Below, piece by piece: positions 28,309-35,829 of a stretch of DNA of 64,000 bases. This DNA comes from JBMNGW01 sp050950025 (GTDB lineage Bacteria; Spirochaetota; Spirochaetia; Sphaerochaetales; Sphaerochaetaceae): contig JBMNGW010000008.1 of NCBI GenBank assembly GCA_050950025.1, positions 1 to 64,000 of the forward strand. Direction: 5' to 3'. The notes under the pieces are model-generated. The model made no database searches, was not told the DNA's origin, and was given only the letters and a program-made list of their open reading frames with translations. The position numbers and the translations under genes were made by a program. How positions within the stretch are numbered: position 1 is the first letter of the stretch; each line of letters starts with the position of its first letter.

Positions 28309-28929
28309 TTAATTGCTCCTGTAGCTTATTGAAAGGGTAATAGGCATAAAGGCTGCCAAGGTGGAATCAATGGGGTGGCTGTCAAAATAGAGCTCGGGAA
28401 TGAGCTGTAATCCGGCGCTGAGAGTTATTCCCCAATCCTCTTTAAAATACCAACTAAAGCCAGCTTCTGCTGTTGCTAAAAAGCTCATATAGGTGGGTTT
28501 ATTCTCTCCGGCATAAGAGTTATAAGCAAAGCCTAATCCTAGACTTAGTGGAATTTCAAATTTTCCTTGTAACGGGATATAGGTCAGCTTAGCTTGCATA
28601 GGTACTGAGGTATACAAGTCCTGCCCATCATCATAGGCAAAGATATACCCCAGCTCTCCGCCTAAAGCCAACGTGCGTGATAAAAACCCCTGATAACGGA
28701 TGGAGCCATAACCGCCGACTTTCATGTGCATTTCTTGGCCGAATGCTAAGAAGGGGGGCTCATCGTTGGGACGATAAAAGAACGTGGGAACAAGTACTCC
28801 TGCTCGAAAAGTAAATATCTGACTGCCCATCTCATAGTGTCGGTACGGACCACTGCTTTGATCTTGGGCAAACAAAGAGAAAGGGAGGCACAGAGACAAC
28901 AACAGTAAGGCGCAGACGATTCTTTTCAT
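28309..28929 (-). CDS. Outer-membrane beta-barrel protein, unknown
   Basis: 206-aa exported protein: signal peptide KRIVCALLLLSLCLPFSLFA, cleavage likely before QDQ, then alternating strands with aromatic residues (GSIRYQGFLSRTLALGGELGY, split by turns such as AYDDGQD) ending ITLSISYRSN. The pattern fits a small 8-10 strand outer-membrane barrel. ATG 28929 is chosen because GGGAGAA precedes it; a TTG 18 bases upstream is less likely. The lipoprotein gene starts 2 bases after its stop, so the two probably form one unit in the cell envelope. Confidence 0.65.
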   Translation of the reverse strand: MKRIVCALLLLSLCLPFSLFAQDQSSGPYRHYEMGSQIFTFRAGVLVPTFFYRPNDEPPFLAFGQEMHMKVGGYGSIRYQGFLSRTLALGGELGYIFAYDDGQDLYTSVPMQAKLTYIPLQGKFEIPLSLGLGFAYNSYAGENKPTYMSFLATAEAGFSWYFKEDWGITLSAGLQLIPELYFDSHPIDSTLAAFMPITLSISYRSN

Positions 28930-28967
28930 TTTAGCATCTTCTCCCAAAACAAAACTAACATTGGTTT

Positions 28968-28995
28968 ATCATACAATACCGGCGAAGTTTTGCAA
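28968..28995 (-). promoter_or_regulatory. Candidate promoter of barrel-lipoprotein pair
   Basis: Minus strand TTGCAA (28995-28990), 16-bp spacer, TATGAT (28973-28968). It lies 38 bases before the ATG at 28929. Confidence 0.45.
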
Positions 28996-29031
28996 ACAGC
29001 TTGGCTTGCGGTACACAATCTTTGTGATATT

Positions 29032-29040
29032 TGCTATAAA
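29032..29040 (+). promoter_or_regulatory. Candidate extended -10 of folD
   Basis: TGCTATAAA is an extended -10 (TG-n-TATAAA) 36 bases before the folD ATG. No good -35 is visible, as expected of extended -10 promoters. Confidence 0.4.
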
Positions 29041-29076
29041 AACAGTAGGACATCTTAATGTATTGTAGGAGTGTCT

Positions 29077-29952
29077 ATGTTGTTGCTTTCTGGAAAAGAA
29101 GTTGCCTCACATTTGTATGAACAAGTTACTCAACAGACCAAGGCGTTTATAGCCATGGGTAATCCTGCACCTACGTTGGCCGTAGTGTTAGTTGGTGATG
29201 ATCCGGCTAGTGCCACCTATGTTGCCAATAAGGCCAAAGCGTGCGAACAAGTAGGCTTTCGACACATCGATTACCATTTGCCATCAGACTCTTCATTGGA
29301 GCAGGTTTTGGATCTGGTAACAAGATTGAATGCCGATTCGACTGTGAACGGTATTTTAGTGCAGCTTCCTTTGCCCGATCACATCGACTCTTTTAGGGTT
29401 ACGCAAGCCATTGATCCAACTAAAGATGTGGATGGATTGCACCAAAACAACTTAGGAGCTTTACTGGTTGAAAGACCGTTTTTGGTTTCTTGCACTCCTT
29501 TGGGCATTCTTCATCTCCTTGATTATTACAATCTTCCCACCAGCGGCAAAAATGCAGTCATTATTGGCAGAAGCACTATTGTGGGGAAACCCATGGCCGC
29601 TTTACTCGCTCAAAAAGGGCGCGATGCCACAGTCACTATGTGCCACAGCAAAACCAAAGATCTGGCTAGTATCACTAAAACTGCCGATATCCTGGTGGCC
29701 GCCATCGGTAAACCGCGGGCAATCGATGCCTCTATGGTTAAAAAAGAAGCCGTGGTTATTGACGTGGGAATCAATAGAATAGCCGACTCTAGTAAAAAAT
29801 CGGGGTTTCGCTTAGTAGGCGATGTCGATTTTGAGCAAGTGAGCCCCCTGTGCTCAGCCATTACCCCGGTGCCTGGAGGAGTAGGGCTACTGACAGTTGC
29901 CACTTTAATGGGCAACACCTTATTAGCAGCTAAACAGCAAAGAAGGAGCTAA
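29077..29952 (+). CDS. folD: Bifunctional methylene-THF dehydrogenase/cyclohydrolase
   Basis: 291-aa folate enzyme linking 5,10-methylene-, methenyl- and 10-formyl-THF. Active-site Tyr and Lys are in SATYVANKAKACEQVG; VQLPLPDHID and KDVDGLHQNN are signature loops; the NADP fold has VIIGRSTIVGKPMAALL. The C-terminal TPVPGGVGLLTVATLM is complete. ATG 29077 follows AGGAG by 5 bases; a GTG two codons earlier overlaps that site. miaB follows after 7 bases. Confidence 0.96.
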   Translation: MLLLSGKEVASHLYEQVTQQTKAFIAMGNPAPTLAVVLVGDDPASATYVANKAKACEQVGFRHIDYHLPSDSSLEQVLDLVTRLNADSTVNGILVQLPLPDHIDSFRVTQAIDPTKDVDGLHQNNLGALLVERPFLVSCTPLGILHLLDYYNLPTSGKNAVIIGRSTIVGKPMAALLAQKGRDATVTMCHSKTKDLASITKTADILVAAIGKPRAIDASMVKKEAVVIDVGINRIADSSKKSGFRLVGDVDFEQVSPLCSAITPVPGGVGLLTVATLMGNTLLAAKQQRRS

Positions 29953-29959
29953 TGCAACA

Positions 29960-31266
29960 ATGAGTGGAAAACCTATCCATACTACATACTGGCTTGAGAC
30001 CTACGGGTGTCAAATGAACAGCGCCGAATCGAATGCGTTGGAGGCAGCATTACAGCAATCTGGTCTGCGGCCTGCTGCAAGTGCCGATCAAGCCGATTGT
30101 GCTATTTTAAATACGTGCAGCGTACGAAAAAGCGCTGAAAATAGAATTTGGGGAAGAATCGGTTACTTCCAACACCTTAAAGAGAGCCGGCCAATGACGC
30201 TGGTTGTTACCGGGTGTATGGCCGAGCGCCTTGGGGAGGAGTTTTTAGCCGAAGCCCCCGCTGTCGACCATGTACTGGGCACCAATGATAAACTGCGTAT
30301 TGCCGCTTTACTTAGTGGTGGCAGTGATGAAGAGAGTTCACCTACTCATTTACTGAAAGTTATCATAAAAGCGGGGATGTCTCTTCATATGTACCGATTA
30401 TGAACGGCTGCAATAACTTTTGTACCTATTGTATCGTTCCGTATGTCAGAGGAAGGGAAGTCTCCCGATCAGCTAACTCAATTTATGATGAAATAGCGCG
30501 ATTAGAAGATCTTGGAGTAAAAGAGATTACCCTGTTGGGGCAAAATGTCAATTCGTACCACTATGAACAAAAAGGGACGCTGTTGCGCTTTCCCGATTTG
30601 CTGGACGCTATTGCCAACAAAGTCTCTTCGGTGAAATGGATCCGCTTTGAAAGCCCCCATCCCAAAGATTTTTCGCCTGAACTTATTCAGGTTATTGGCT
30701 CTCATCCTACTATTGCTAAACATCTACATATTCCTTTGCAAAGTGGTTCAACGAGGATTTTGGAGTTGATGAACCGCCGCTACACAGCAGAAAGCTATTT
30801 GAAGTTACTAGAGTCGATTAGAAAAACAGACCCCACAGTAACTTTTACTACCGATGTGATGGTCGGCTTTCCTCAAGAAAGCGAAGATGATTACCAACAA
30901 ACTCTTGATGTAATGACTGAAGTGCAGTTTTTAGAAGCTTTTATGTACTACTTTAATCCACGAGAAGGGACAAAGGCCGTTTCCATGGATGGACAAATTC
31001 CCAGCGAAATACGGATGCAAAGACTGCAGCAGCTCATTGATACTCAGCGCTCCATCTCTGCGTCTCTTAAGCAAAAGCGGTGTAACAGAGTAGTTGAAGT
31101 CTTAGTTGAATCGGTTTCTAAAAAAAGCAGTGAAGAGTATTTAGGTAGAACTGAACATGCAGAGATGGTAGTATTTAAACCACAAGCTGGTGTTGCCATC
31201 GGCGATTTTGTTCAGGTTGAACTTTCCAATGTAGTGGGAAACACCTATACGGCAACACAGCTTTAG
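29960..31266 (+). pseudogene. miaB: tRNA i6A37 methylthiotransferase, one frameshift
   Basis: Radical-SAM enzyme adding a methylthio group to i6A37 of tRNA. The N-terminal UPF0004 domain holds the auxiliary-cluster cysteines in YGCQMNSAES, NTCSVRKSAE and TGCMAERLG. The radical-SAM motif is CNNFCTYCIVP, and a C-terminal TRAM domain (RVVEVLVES, EMVVFKP) follows. The frame breaks at the A-run 30356-30358; one more A gives HLLKSYHKSGDVSSYVPIMNG (split here as KSYHKSGDVSS and YVPIMNG) and joins the halves into about 435 aa. Probably functional if the indel is an error. Confidence 0.93.
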
Positions 31267-31274
31267 GAGTTACC

Positions 31275-32015
31275 GTGTTTAATCAGTTACAACAGACGCT
31301 GCTTTCTTCCAAAAGTACAGTGGTATTCACAGGGGCAGGCGTTTCTACGCTCAGCGGCATTCGCGATTTTAGAGGCCAAGGAGGTTTCTATACTTCCGAC
31401 TACCACGGCTTTGAAGTTGAAGAGCTGCTCTCATTACCCCTATTTTACCGTGATCCGAGCCACTTTTATCGCTGGGCAGGTGAATTTATTTATGTACTTG
31501 ATGATTTTGAACCTTCTATTGTTCATACCACTTTAGCTGCAATGGAGCACAAAGGGCTTATCAGTGCGCTGTATACGCAAAATATTGATTTGCTCCACCA
31601 AAAGGGGGGAAGCAAAGATGTTTATGAGATTCATGGCTCTCCTGCCAATCATACGTGCCCATCTTGTGCAAAGCACTACAGCTACGGCGAAGTAGCACCG
31701 CTAGTGCAACAGGGACAAGTGCCTACCTGCAGCTGTGGGGCAGTGATTAAACCCGATATTGTCTTTTATGGTGAATCGCTGAACCAGAATCTGCTGCTTC
31801 AAGCAGAGAAGGATTTTGCCCAAGCTGATGTCGCTTTAGTACTTGGTAGCAGTCTTACCGTCCAACCGGCAGCTTCTTTGCCTTTGTCGACAGTTTACAA
31901 CAAAGGCAAATTAATTATTGTTAACGCTCAGCCAACTCCTTTAGATTCGCACGCATTTTTGGTTTTCAGAGACCTTAAGAGCGTTTTTGTTGAGCTACAG
32001 CAGATGGTAGTTTAA
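31275..32015 (+). CDS. cobB: Sirtuin-type NAD-dependent protein deacylase
   Basis: 246-aa sirtuin. NAD loop VFTGAGVSTLSGIRDFRG, YTQNIDLLHQKGG, catalytic His in EIHGSPANHTC, four zinc cysteines in CPSC and CSCG, then PDIVFYGE and LGSSLTVQPAASLP. GTG start with AGGAG 5 bases upstream, 8 bases after miaB. Its TAA overlaps the stop of the convergent hypothetical gene by 4 bases. Substrate choice (acetyl or longer acyl) cannot be read. Confidence 0.93.
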   Translation: MFNQLQQTLLSSKSTVVFTGAGVSTLSGIRDFRGQGGFYTSDYHGFEVEELLSLPLFYRDPSHFYRWAGEFIYVLDDFEPSIVHTTLAAMEHKGLISALYTQNIDLLHQKGGSKDVYEIHGSPANHTCPSCAKHYSYGEVAPLVQQGQVPTCSCGAVIKPDIVFYGESLNQNLLLQAEKDFAQADVALVLGSSLTVQPAASLPLSTVYNKGKLIIVNAQPTPLDSHAFLVFRDLKSVFVELQQMVV

Positions 32016-32491
32016 TACCCCATTCTTTTGAGAATGGCACTGAGTGTTCGCAGTCGCTCACTAAGGAGCTCATCATCTTCAGAAAGTCGGTCGGCAAACA
32101 ACTTAATGTCGGTATCAATCATCTGGTTGTCAGTTGCGATGTCAACACTCATGGCATCTCCTTGAACTCCAAGGCGATCAAGGCGAGGATTAAGTGGATC
32201 GTAGAGCTTTTTATAACGATAAGCCTCTGAAAAATACTCTTTGGTCCGGGCAATTAAAAGAGCTAAGTCCAACACTCGATGCAGCGGTAGCTCCTCGGAT
32301 TGTCGAGACCATTTACCTCCTGTGTGGCGCCATACTTTGGCACTGATATCTACTGATCCCCGCTCATTCCATTGGGCAAGACCCAAAGAGAGTCCTTTGG
32401 CATCAGAAGCGTAGGCGTTTCGGCCGTCTACGTTTTCATAATTTTCAACTACTATTACCGGTTTATGTTTTAATGTTGTGGGAATATCCAT
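32012..32491 (-). CDS. Conserved hypothetical protein (possibly DUF6530)
   Basis: 159-aa soluble protein. Recognisable stretches are HKPVIVVENYENVDGRNAYA near the N-terminus, then KGLSLGLAQWNERG, and an acidic helical C-terminus. I believe this matches the DUF6530 family but could not search. ATG 32491 has AAGGAG 8 bases before it; a longer frame to 32521 is rejected for that reason. Upstream on the same strand are five tandem octamers and an RHH gene, so it may belong to the same regulon. Function unknown. Confidence 0.65.
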   Translation of the reverse strand: MDIPTTLKHKPVIVVENYENVDGRNAYASDAKGLSLGLAQWNERGSVDISAKVWRHTGGKWSRQSEELPLHRVLDLALLIARTKEYFSEAYRYKKLYDPLNPRLDRLGVQGDAMSVDIATDNQMIDTDIKLFADRLSEDDELLSERLRTLSAILKRMGY

Positions 32492-32511
32492 GAGCTGTTC
32501 TCCTTGGCCAG

Positions 32512-32540
32512 AGAATAACAATAATTAGTAAATAAGTAAA
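32512..32540 (-). promoter_or_regulatory. Candidate promoter of the hypothetical gene
   Basis: Minus strand TTTACT (32540-32535), 17-bp spacer, TATTCT (32517-32512). The -35 lies in one of the tandem octamers, so a protein bound there would block RNA polymerase. Confidence 0.4.
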
Positions 32541-32566
32541 CTAGTAAACTAGTTAATTAGTAAATT
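32527..32566. repeat. Five tandem octamers, operator-like
   Basis: Five head-to-tail 8-bp units without spacing: AGTAAATA, AGTAAACT, AGTAAACT, AGTTAATT, AGTAAATT (consensus AGTAAACT, close to the palindrome AGTWWACT). They lie between the stop of a ribbon-helix-helix gene and the ATG of the hypothetical gene, overlapping the latter's promoter. Tandem 8-bp near-palindromes are the operator design of the RHH repressor MetJ. Confidence 0.65.
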
Positions 32567-32569
32567 AAA

Positions 32570-32599
32570 CCAGCTTGTCTCTTTAAGGAAACAAGCTGG
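32570..32599 (-). terminator. Terminator of SPFH-RHH operon
   Basis: CCAGCTTGT (32570-32578) and ACAAGCTGG (32591-32599), 9-bp stem and 12-base loop. On the minus strand it is followed by TTTAATTTA. It lies 15 bases after the RHH gene stop. Confidence 0.65.
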
Positions 32600-32614
32600 G
32601 GAAAGAGGGCCTTT

Positions 32615-32788
32615 TCATTCTGAATCGAACGTTTTTTTACGCCGCTTTCTGACTGCTTCGCTAAGAAGATACTCTATTTGCCCGTTAATTGAGCGAAAAT
32701 CATCTTCAGACCAAGCAGCTAACTCTTTCCATAAAGAGGTAGAAAGGCGCAGCAGAAGTTGTTTTTTCGCCGGTTCTTTATTTTCCAT
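32615..32788 (-). CDS. Small ribbon-helix-helix (Arc/MetJ-type) DNA-binding protein
   Basis: 57-aa protein, below usual ORF length limits. It reads MENKEPAKKQLLLRLSTS then LWKELAAWSEDDFRSING, QIEYLLSEAVRKRRKK and ends TFDSE. A basic start, a single short strand (QLLLRLS), a helix (TSLWKELAAWSEDD) and a second helix after RSINGQIEYLL are the RHH/Arc pattern; the strand would enter the DNA major groove as a dimer. The ATG lies 5 bases after the SPFH stop with AGG just upstream. A terminator follows, then the octamers. Likely regulator of its own operon, by inference from the operator-like DNA on both sides. Confidence 0.75.
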   Translation of the reverse strand: MENKEPAKKQLLLRLSTSLWKELAAWSEDDFRSINGQIEYLLSEAVRKRRKKTFDSE

Positions 32789-32793
32789 ACCTA

Positions 32794-33783
32794 TTAATAA
32801 ATCGTTCCACTGTTGACAATTGGCTGGGCATCTTTGTTGCCACAGAGAATAACCAGTAAATTGCTTACCATTGCTGCTTTACGCTCTTCATCTAAGACTA
32901 CCACTTCTTTAGCACTAAGCTGTTCCAACGCCATTTCAACCATGCCCACAGCCCCTTCAACGATCATTTGGCGGGCGGCAATAATGGCTGTGGCTTGCTG
33001 TTTTTGCAGCATGGCTGCGGCAATTTCGGGAGCATAGGAAAGGTGGGTAATGCGGGCTTCCAGAATCTCAATGCCAGCTTTGTCCATTTTTTCTTGAATT
33101 TCATTTTGCAGTTTGGTAGCAACTTCAACACTGCTTCCCCGTAAAGAGGTTTCACCTTCTTCATCTGTAGCATCATAGGGGTATAAACGGATGATATTGC
33201 GTAAAGCGGCATCACTTTGGATTGAAAGGTATTCAATATAGTTATCGACTTGAAAGACGGCTTTAGCTGTATCGACAACGCGCCAAATGACAACAATACC
33301 GATAATAATGGGATTGCCTAAAGCATCATTTACTTTTTGTTTTTCATTATTTAGCGTCATAGCTTTTAATGAGATCTTTTTGCTTTGGCGAGAGGAGGAT
33401 AGGTTGGCATATTTTTGCATCCCTGTGGCTTTTTCGGAGGTTGAGGGAAGCGGTTTTTCGGGCTCAAGAGTAGGGTTTATGGAAGAACAGAAAGGATTAA
33501 CCATATACAATCCCTCTTTTTTAAGGGTTCCGTAATAATTGCCAAAAAGTGTTAAAACTAACGCTTCATTAGGGCGAATACTTTTGAGACCTATGAACAA
33601 CAAGGGGCCGATAATGGTGGCATAGACGATAGAGATAATTGCAATGGCAATCCACAGCGGAGTAGCGGGGCTATACATAGCTACAACAAAAAGGACAATG
33701 GCGAAAAGAATTAATAAAGAGTTAAGAATTGCTGCAGGCAACCCTTTTATAGCGGGAGCCAGTTTTTCTTGAGTATGACTCAT
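32794..33783 (-). CDS. SPFH/Band 7 (stomatin-like) membrane protein
   Basis: 329-aa protein with two adjacent membrane helices (about residues 17-37 and 42-66), then an SPFH domain from about 70: SIRPNEALVLTLFGNYYGTL, NPIIIGIVVIWRVVDTAKAV and a coiled-coil end (EIAAAMLQKQQATAIIAARQ). Family members form rings at the membrane that organise lipid domains or proteases; no protease gene adjoins. ATG 33783 has AGGAGG 6 bases upstream. Its promoter and a 24-bp palindrome lie just upstream, and the RHH gene follows directly. Confidence 0.85.
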   Translation of the reverse strand: MSHTQEKLAPAIKGLPAAILNSLLILFAIVLFVVAMYSPATPLWIAIAIISIVYATIIGPLLFIGLKSIRPNEALVLTLFGNYYGTLKKEGLYMVNPFCSSINPTLEPEKPLPSTSEKATGMQKYANLSSSRQSKKISLKAMTLNNEKQKVNDALGNPIIIGIVVIWRVVDTAKAVFQVDNYIEYLSIQSDAALRNIIRLYPYDATDEEGETSLRGSSVEVATKLQNEIQEKMDKAGIEILEARITHLSYAPEIAAAMLQKQQATAIIAARQMIVEGAVGMVEMALEQLSAKEVVVLDEERKAAMVSNLLVILCGNKDAQPIVNSGTIY

Positions 33784-33794
33784 AGAGCACCTCC

Positions 33795-33818
33795 TATCAT
33801 TATGATATCATAATGATA
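33795..33818. promoter_or_regulatory. Perfect 24-bp palindrome at SPFH promoter
   Basis: TATCATTATGAT followed by its exact reverse complement. It covers the expected transcription start, between the -10 (33818-33823) and the ribosome site of the SPFH gene: the classical place for a repressor. The best local candidate to bind it is the RHH protein of the same operon (inference). Confidence 0.7.
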
Positions 33819-33846
33819 ATGTATTGTGCCTTTCTTTTTCTGTCAA
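33818..33846 (-). promoter_or_regulatory. SPFH operon promoter
   Basis: Minus strand TTGACA (33846-33841), exact 17-bp spacer, TACATT (33823-33818). Consensus -35 and 4 of 6 at -10, located between the rpsD stop and the SPFH start. Confidence 0.6.
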
Positions 33847-33854
33847 GAAAATTA

Positions 33855-34442
33855 CTATTTGGAGTAAAGCTCAACAATTGCCGCTTCGTTGACTTCAAAA
33901 TCGAGCTCATTGCGATTCGGGGTGGCAACGACATTCCCCACAAGTGTCTGCTCATCAAGGCTAAGGTGGGTTGGCAAATTCCGTTTTTGTTCCAAACGGA
34001 GTAAGGTAATTTTTTGTTTCATTTTCTCTTTGATTGCAATTGTGTCCCCAACTCGTAAAAGAACTGAAGGGATGTCAACTTTTTTATTATTTAGTAACAC
34101 ATGCCCATGATTGATCAATTGCCGAGCTTGACTCCGTGTTGTGGCAAATCCTAACCGAAAGACAATATTGTCAAACCGAGATTCAAGGAGTACAAGAAGG
34201 TTGTCACCTGTTTTGCCTGCCATTTTTTCGGCTTTGTTGTACGTAAGGCGAAATTGCTTTTCCAATACTCCATAGACAAATTTTACTTTCTGCTTTTCTT
34301 TCAACTGTAAGGCATATTCACTTACTTTACGCCGGCGAGTTGTTTGTTTGCGTGCGGAGGGTTTGTGAGTATATCCCAGAACTAGCGGGTTAATTCCCAA
34401 ATATCTGCACCGTTTGTACACAGGTGCTCTTGATACTGCCAT
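33855..34442 (-). CDS. rpsD: Small subunit ribosomal protein S4
   Basis: 195-aa primary 16S rRNA-binding protein. Start AVSRAPVYKRCRYLG, then the S4 RNA-binding domain ESRFDNIVFRLGFATT, SQARQLINHGHVLLNNKKV. It stands alone rather than in the S13-S11-S4-rpoA cluster. AGAGG lies before the ATG. Its own promoter and a 14-bp palindrome are upstream, hinting at separate control. The N-terminal zinc cysteines are absent (a C-minus form). Confidence 0.96.
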   Translation of the reverse strand: MAVSRAPVYKRCRYLGINPLVLGYTHKPSARKQTTRRRKVSEYALQLKEKQKVKFVYGVLEKQFRLTYNKAEKMAGKTGDNLLVLLESRFDNIVFRLGFATTRSQARQLINHGHVLLNNKKVDIPSVLLRVGDTIAIKEKMKQKITLLRLEQKRNLPTHLSLDEQTLVGNVVATPNRNELDFEVNEAAIVELYSK

Positions 34443-34459
34443 AAATCATACCTCTTTAA

Positions 34460-34509
34460 TTAGCCTAGGCTAACTTTTGTATCGTAATGAATTTTCCATG
34501 TTGTTTCAA
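34460..34509 (-). promoter_or_regulatory. rpsD promoter with palindromic leader
   Basis: Minus strand TTGAAA (34509-34504), 17-bp spacer, TACGAT (34486-34481). Directly after it, at the expected transcription start, is the palindrome TTAGCCTAGGCTAA (34460-34473), which may be a protein site or a short leader hairpin. Confidence 0.55.
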
Positions 34510-34590
34510 GATACATAATCGGAAAGGTAGCGGCTATCCCATATTGTCTTTCTCTGAAAGAGAAGGTATCTTCTTTGGCAGGGGGAATGT

Positions 34591-35367
34591 ATGAAACGAT
34601 GTCTTATACTGTTACTTATTGGAATTGCCAGTGGTGCTTTACTGTTTAGTCAAAGCCAAGGCGAATCGGTAGAAAGCAGTTTTACCCTTTCGGGAAGCAG
34701 TGGCTATATTACATTGCCAAGCGCCTCTATTGCTACCAGCTACCAAAGTCCTGCTTTAGTTACCGGCTATTCGGCCATCTATGATTTATCCCGAGGTTTT
34801 GCCCATATTCCCTTTGTCCAGTTGGCTTTGAAAAATAGGTTCGAAACAAGCTTAGCTGCCGATATTACTGATGGTAATGTAGATGGATTGCTTCAGGCTA
34901 AATGGCGCTTTTTCCAAAAGGAGAACACGGCTATAGCCGTTGGAGCCGTAGGTCAATGGCATCAAATAGGGGAGACCAACAGTTGGGGAGCTCAAGTGTA
35001 CGGAGTTAGTACCTTCAATTCGACGTTCATAAATTGGCCTTCTAAGACATCGCTACTTATTGGCTATACGTTCAGTGAAGCAATGAATTCCAATATCGAT
35101 TTTGGTATGGGCTTTGAGGCTCCGCTGTGGCAAAAGGTTTTTAAAGGAAACGTTAATTTTCTCATCGATTTTGGGAACGTTTCGTATTCTACCCACCCCA
35201 GTGCTGGTAACCCCACTGATAGGGGAATGCTCAACATAGGGGCACGGCTGTTACCAATTACTATTTTGCCATCGACGTATCTAAGTGCAGATATTCGATT
35301 AATTGATATATTCGATCATAGCGGTCGAGCTATTAGCACTGCTTTGTCGATTTCCATTAAGCCATAA
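34591..35367 (+). CDS. Predicted outer-membrane beta-barrel protein
   Basis: 258-aa exported protein. Signal peptide KRCLILLLIGIASGALLFS, then SSGYITLPSASIATSYQS, a start reminiscent of YjbH/surface-antigen barrels, and alternating strands (ATSYQSPALVTGY, NRFETSLAADI, TSLLIGYTFSEAM) ending ISTALSISIKP. The function is unknown. GCAGGGGGA precedes the ATG. It stands alone, divergent from rpsD, with a hairpin after its stop. Confidence 0.65.
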   Translation: MKRCLILLLIGIASGALLFSQSQGESVESSFTLSGSSGYITLPSASIATSYQSPALVTGYSAIYDLSRGFAHIPFVQLALKNRFETSLAADITDGNVDGLLQAKWRFFQKENTAIAVGAVGQWHQIGETNSWGAQVYGVSTFNSTFINWPSKTSLLIGYTFSEAMNSNIDFGMGFEAPLWQKVFKGNVNFLIDFGNVSYSTHPSAGNPTDRGMLNIGARLLPITILPSTYLSADIRLIDIFDHSGRAISTALSISIKP

Positions 35368-35377
35368 ACAGAGAAAA

Positions 35378-35397
35378 CCCGCTTCCGAAGAAGCGGG
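35378..35397 (-). terminator. Terminator of ssrA
   Basis: CCCGCTTC and GAAGCGGG, 8-bp stem with CGAA loop, followed on the minus strand by TTTTCTCTGTTT. It lies 15 bases beyond the mature tmRNA 3' end. It also sits 10 bases after the barrel gene stop but lacks a T-run in that direction. Confidence 0.75.
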
Positions 35398-35411
35398 AAA
35401 TGCTAGGGGAT

Positions 35412-35781
35412 TGGAGGTGGGGGGAGTCGAACCCCCGTCCTAACGTGCCACCCAATGGCGTCTACAAGCTTAGTCTCCGTTCATAGTTTCAAGAGGCGGC
35501 GGACCGGCGACCCTCGTTCGTCTCTCTGAGTCGACTATGTTGTCCCTGATACCCATCGACACTGCACCAGGTAAGCCCCTATTGTTACAAGCACCTATTG
35601 GTTAAGAGCGGCACCAATAAGGCCTGTACGTCCCTACTGCTTAAGCAGCAAGAGCGTATTCTGCGTCGTAAGAGACTTCGTCTTCTTTCTTGGCAGTTAA
35701 AAAGTTTGCTAGTTTAAGGAGTTGGCGCTCCGCTTGCAACCACTGGCATGATCTGCCGCCAGTCGAAACCTGTACACCCCC
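35412..35781 (-). ncRNA. ssrA: tmRNA (transfer-messenger RNA)
   Basis: Rescues stalled ribosomes with SmpB and tags the broken protein for proteolysis. The 5' GGGGGTG (35781-35775) pairs with 3' CACCTCC (35419-35413) as the acceptor stem with one G-U; the T-arm is GGGGG-TTCGACT-CCCCC, and ACAGGTTTCGAC follows the 5' stem as usual. The tag frame runs from GCA at 35709 to TAA 35643-35641: it starts ANFLTAKKED and ends EYALAA, 22 residues. CCA is not encoded. About 370 nt, normal length. smpB is directly upstream on the same strand. Confidence 0.95.
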
Positions 35782-35797
35782 CAACGGGTGCAGGGAA

Positions 35798-35826
35798 AAT
35801 ATACTTGAATTATGGTGATAAAGCAA
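35798..35826 (-). promoter_or_regulatory. ssrA promoter
   Basis: Minus strand TTGCTT (35826-35821), 17-bp spacer, TATATT (35803-35798), between the smpB stop and the tmRNA 5' end. It predicts a precursor about 8-9 bases longer than the mature end, to be trimmed by RNase P. Confidence 0.6.
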
Positions 35827-35829
35827 GCT

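Noticed and set aside
30356..30400. Programmed frameshift in miaB (and likewise mutS, ruvB)
   Set aside because: No slippery heptamer with a downstream structure; each site is a plain short homopolymer where one base restores the frame.
35641..35826. 61-codon minus-strand reading frame ending in the tmRNA tag
   Set aside because: It is the tmRNA itself; only its last 22 codons are translated, as the tag.
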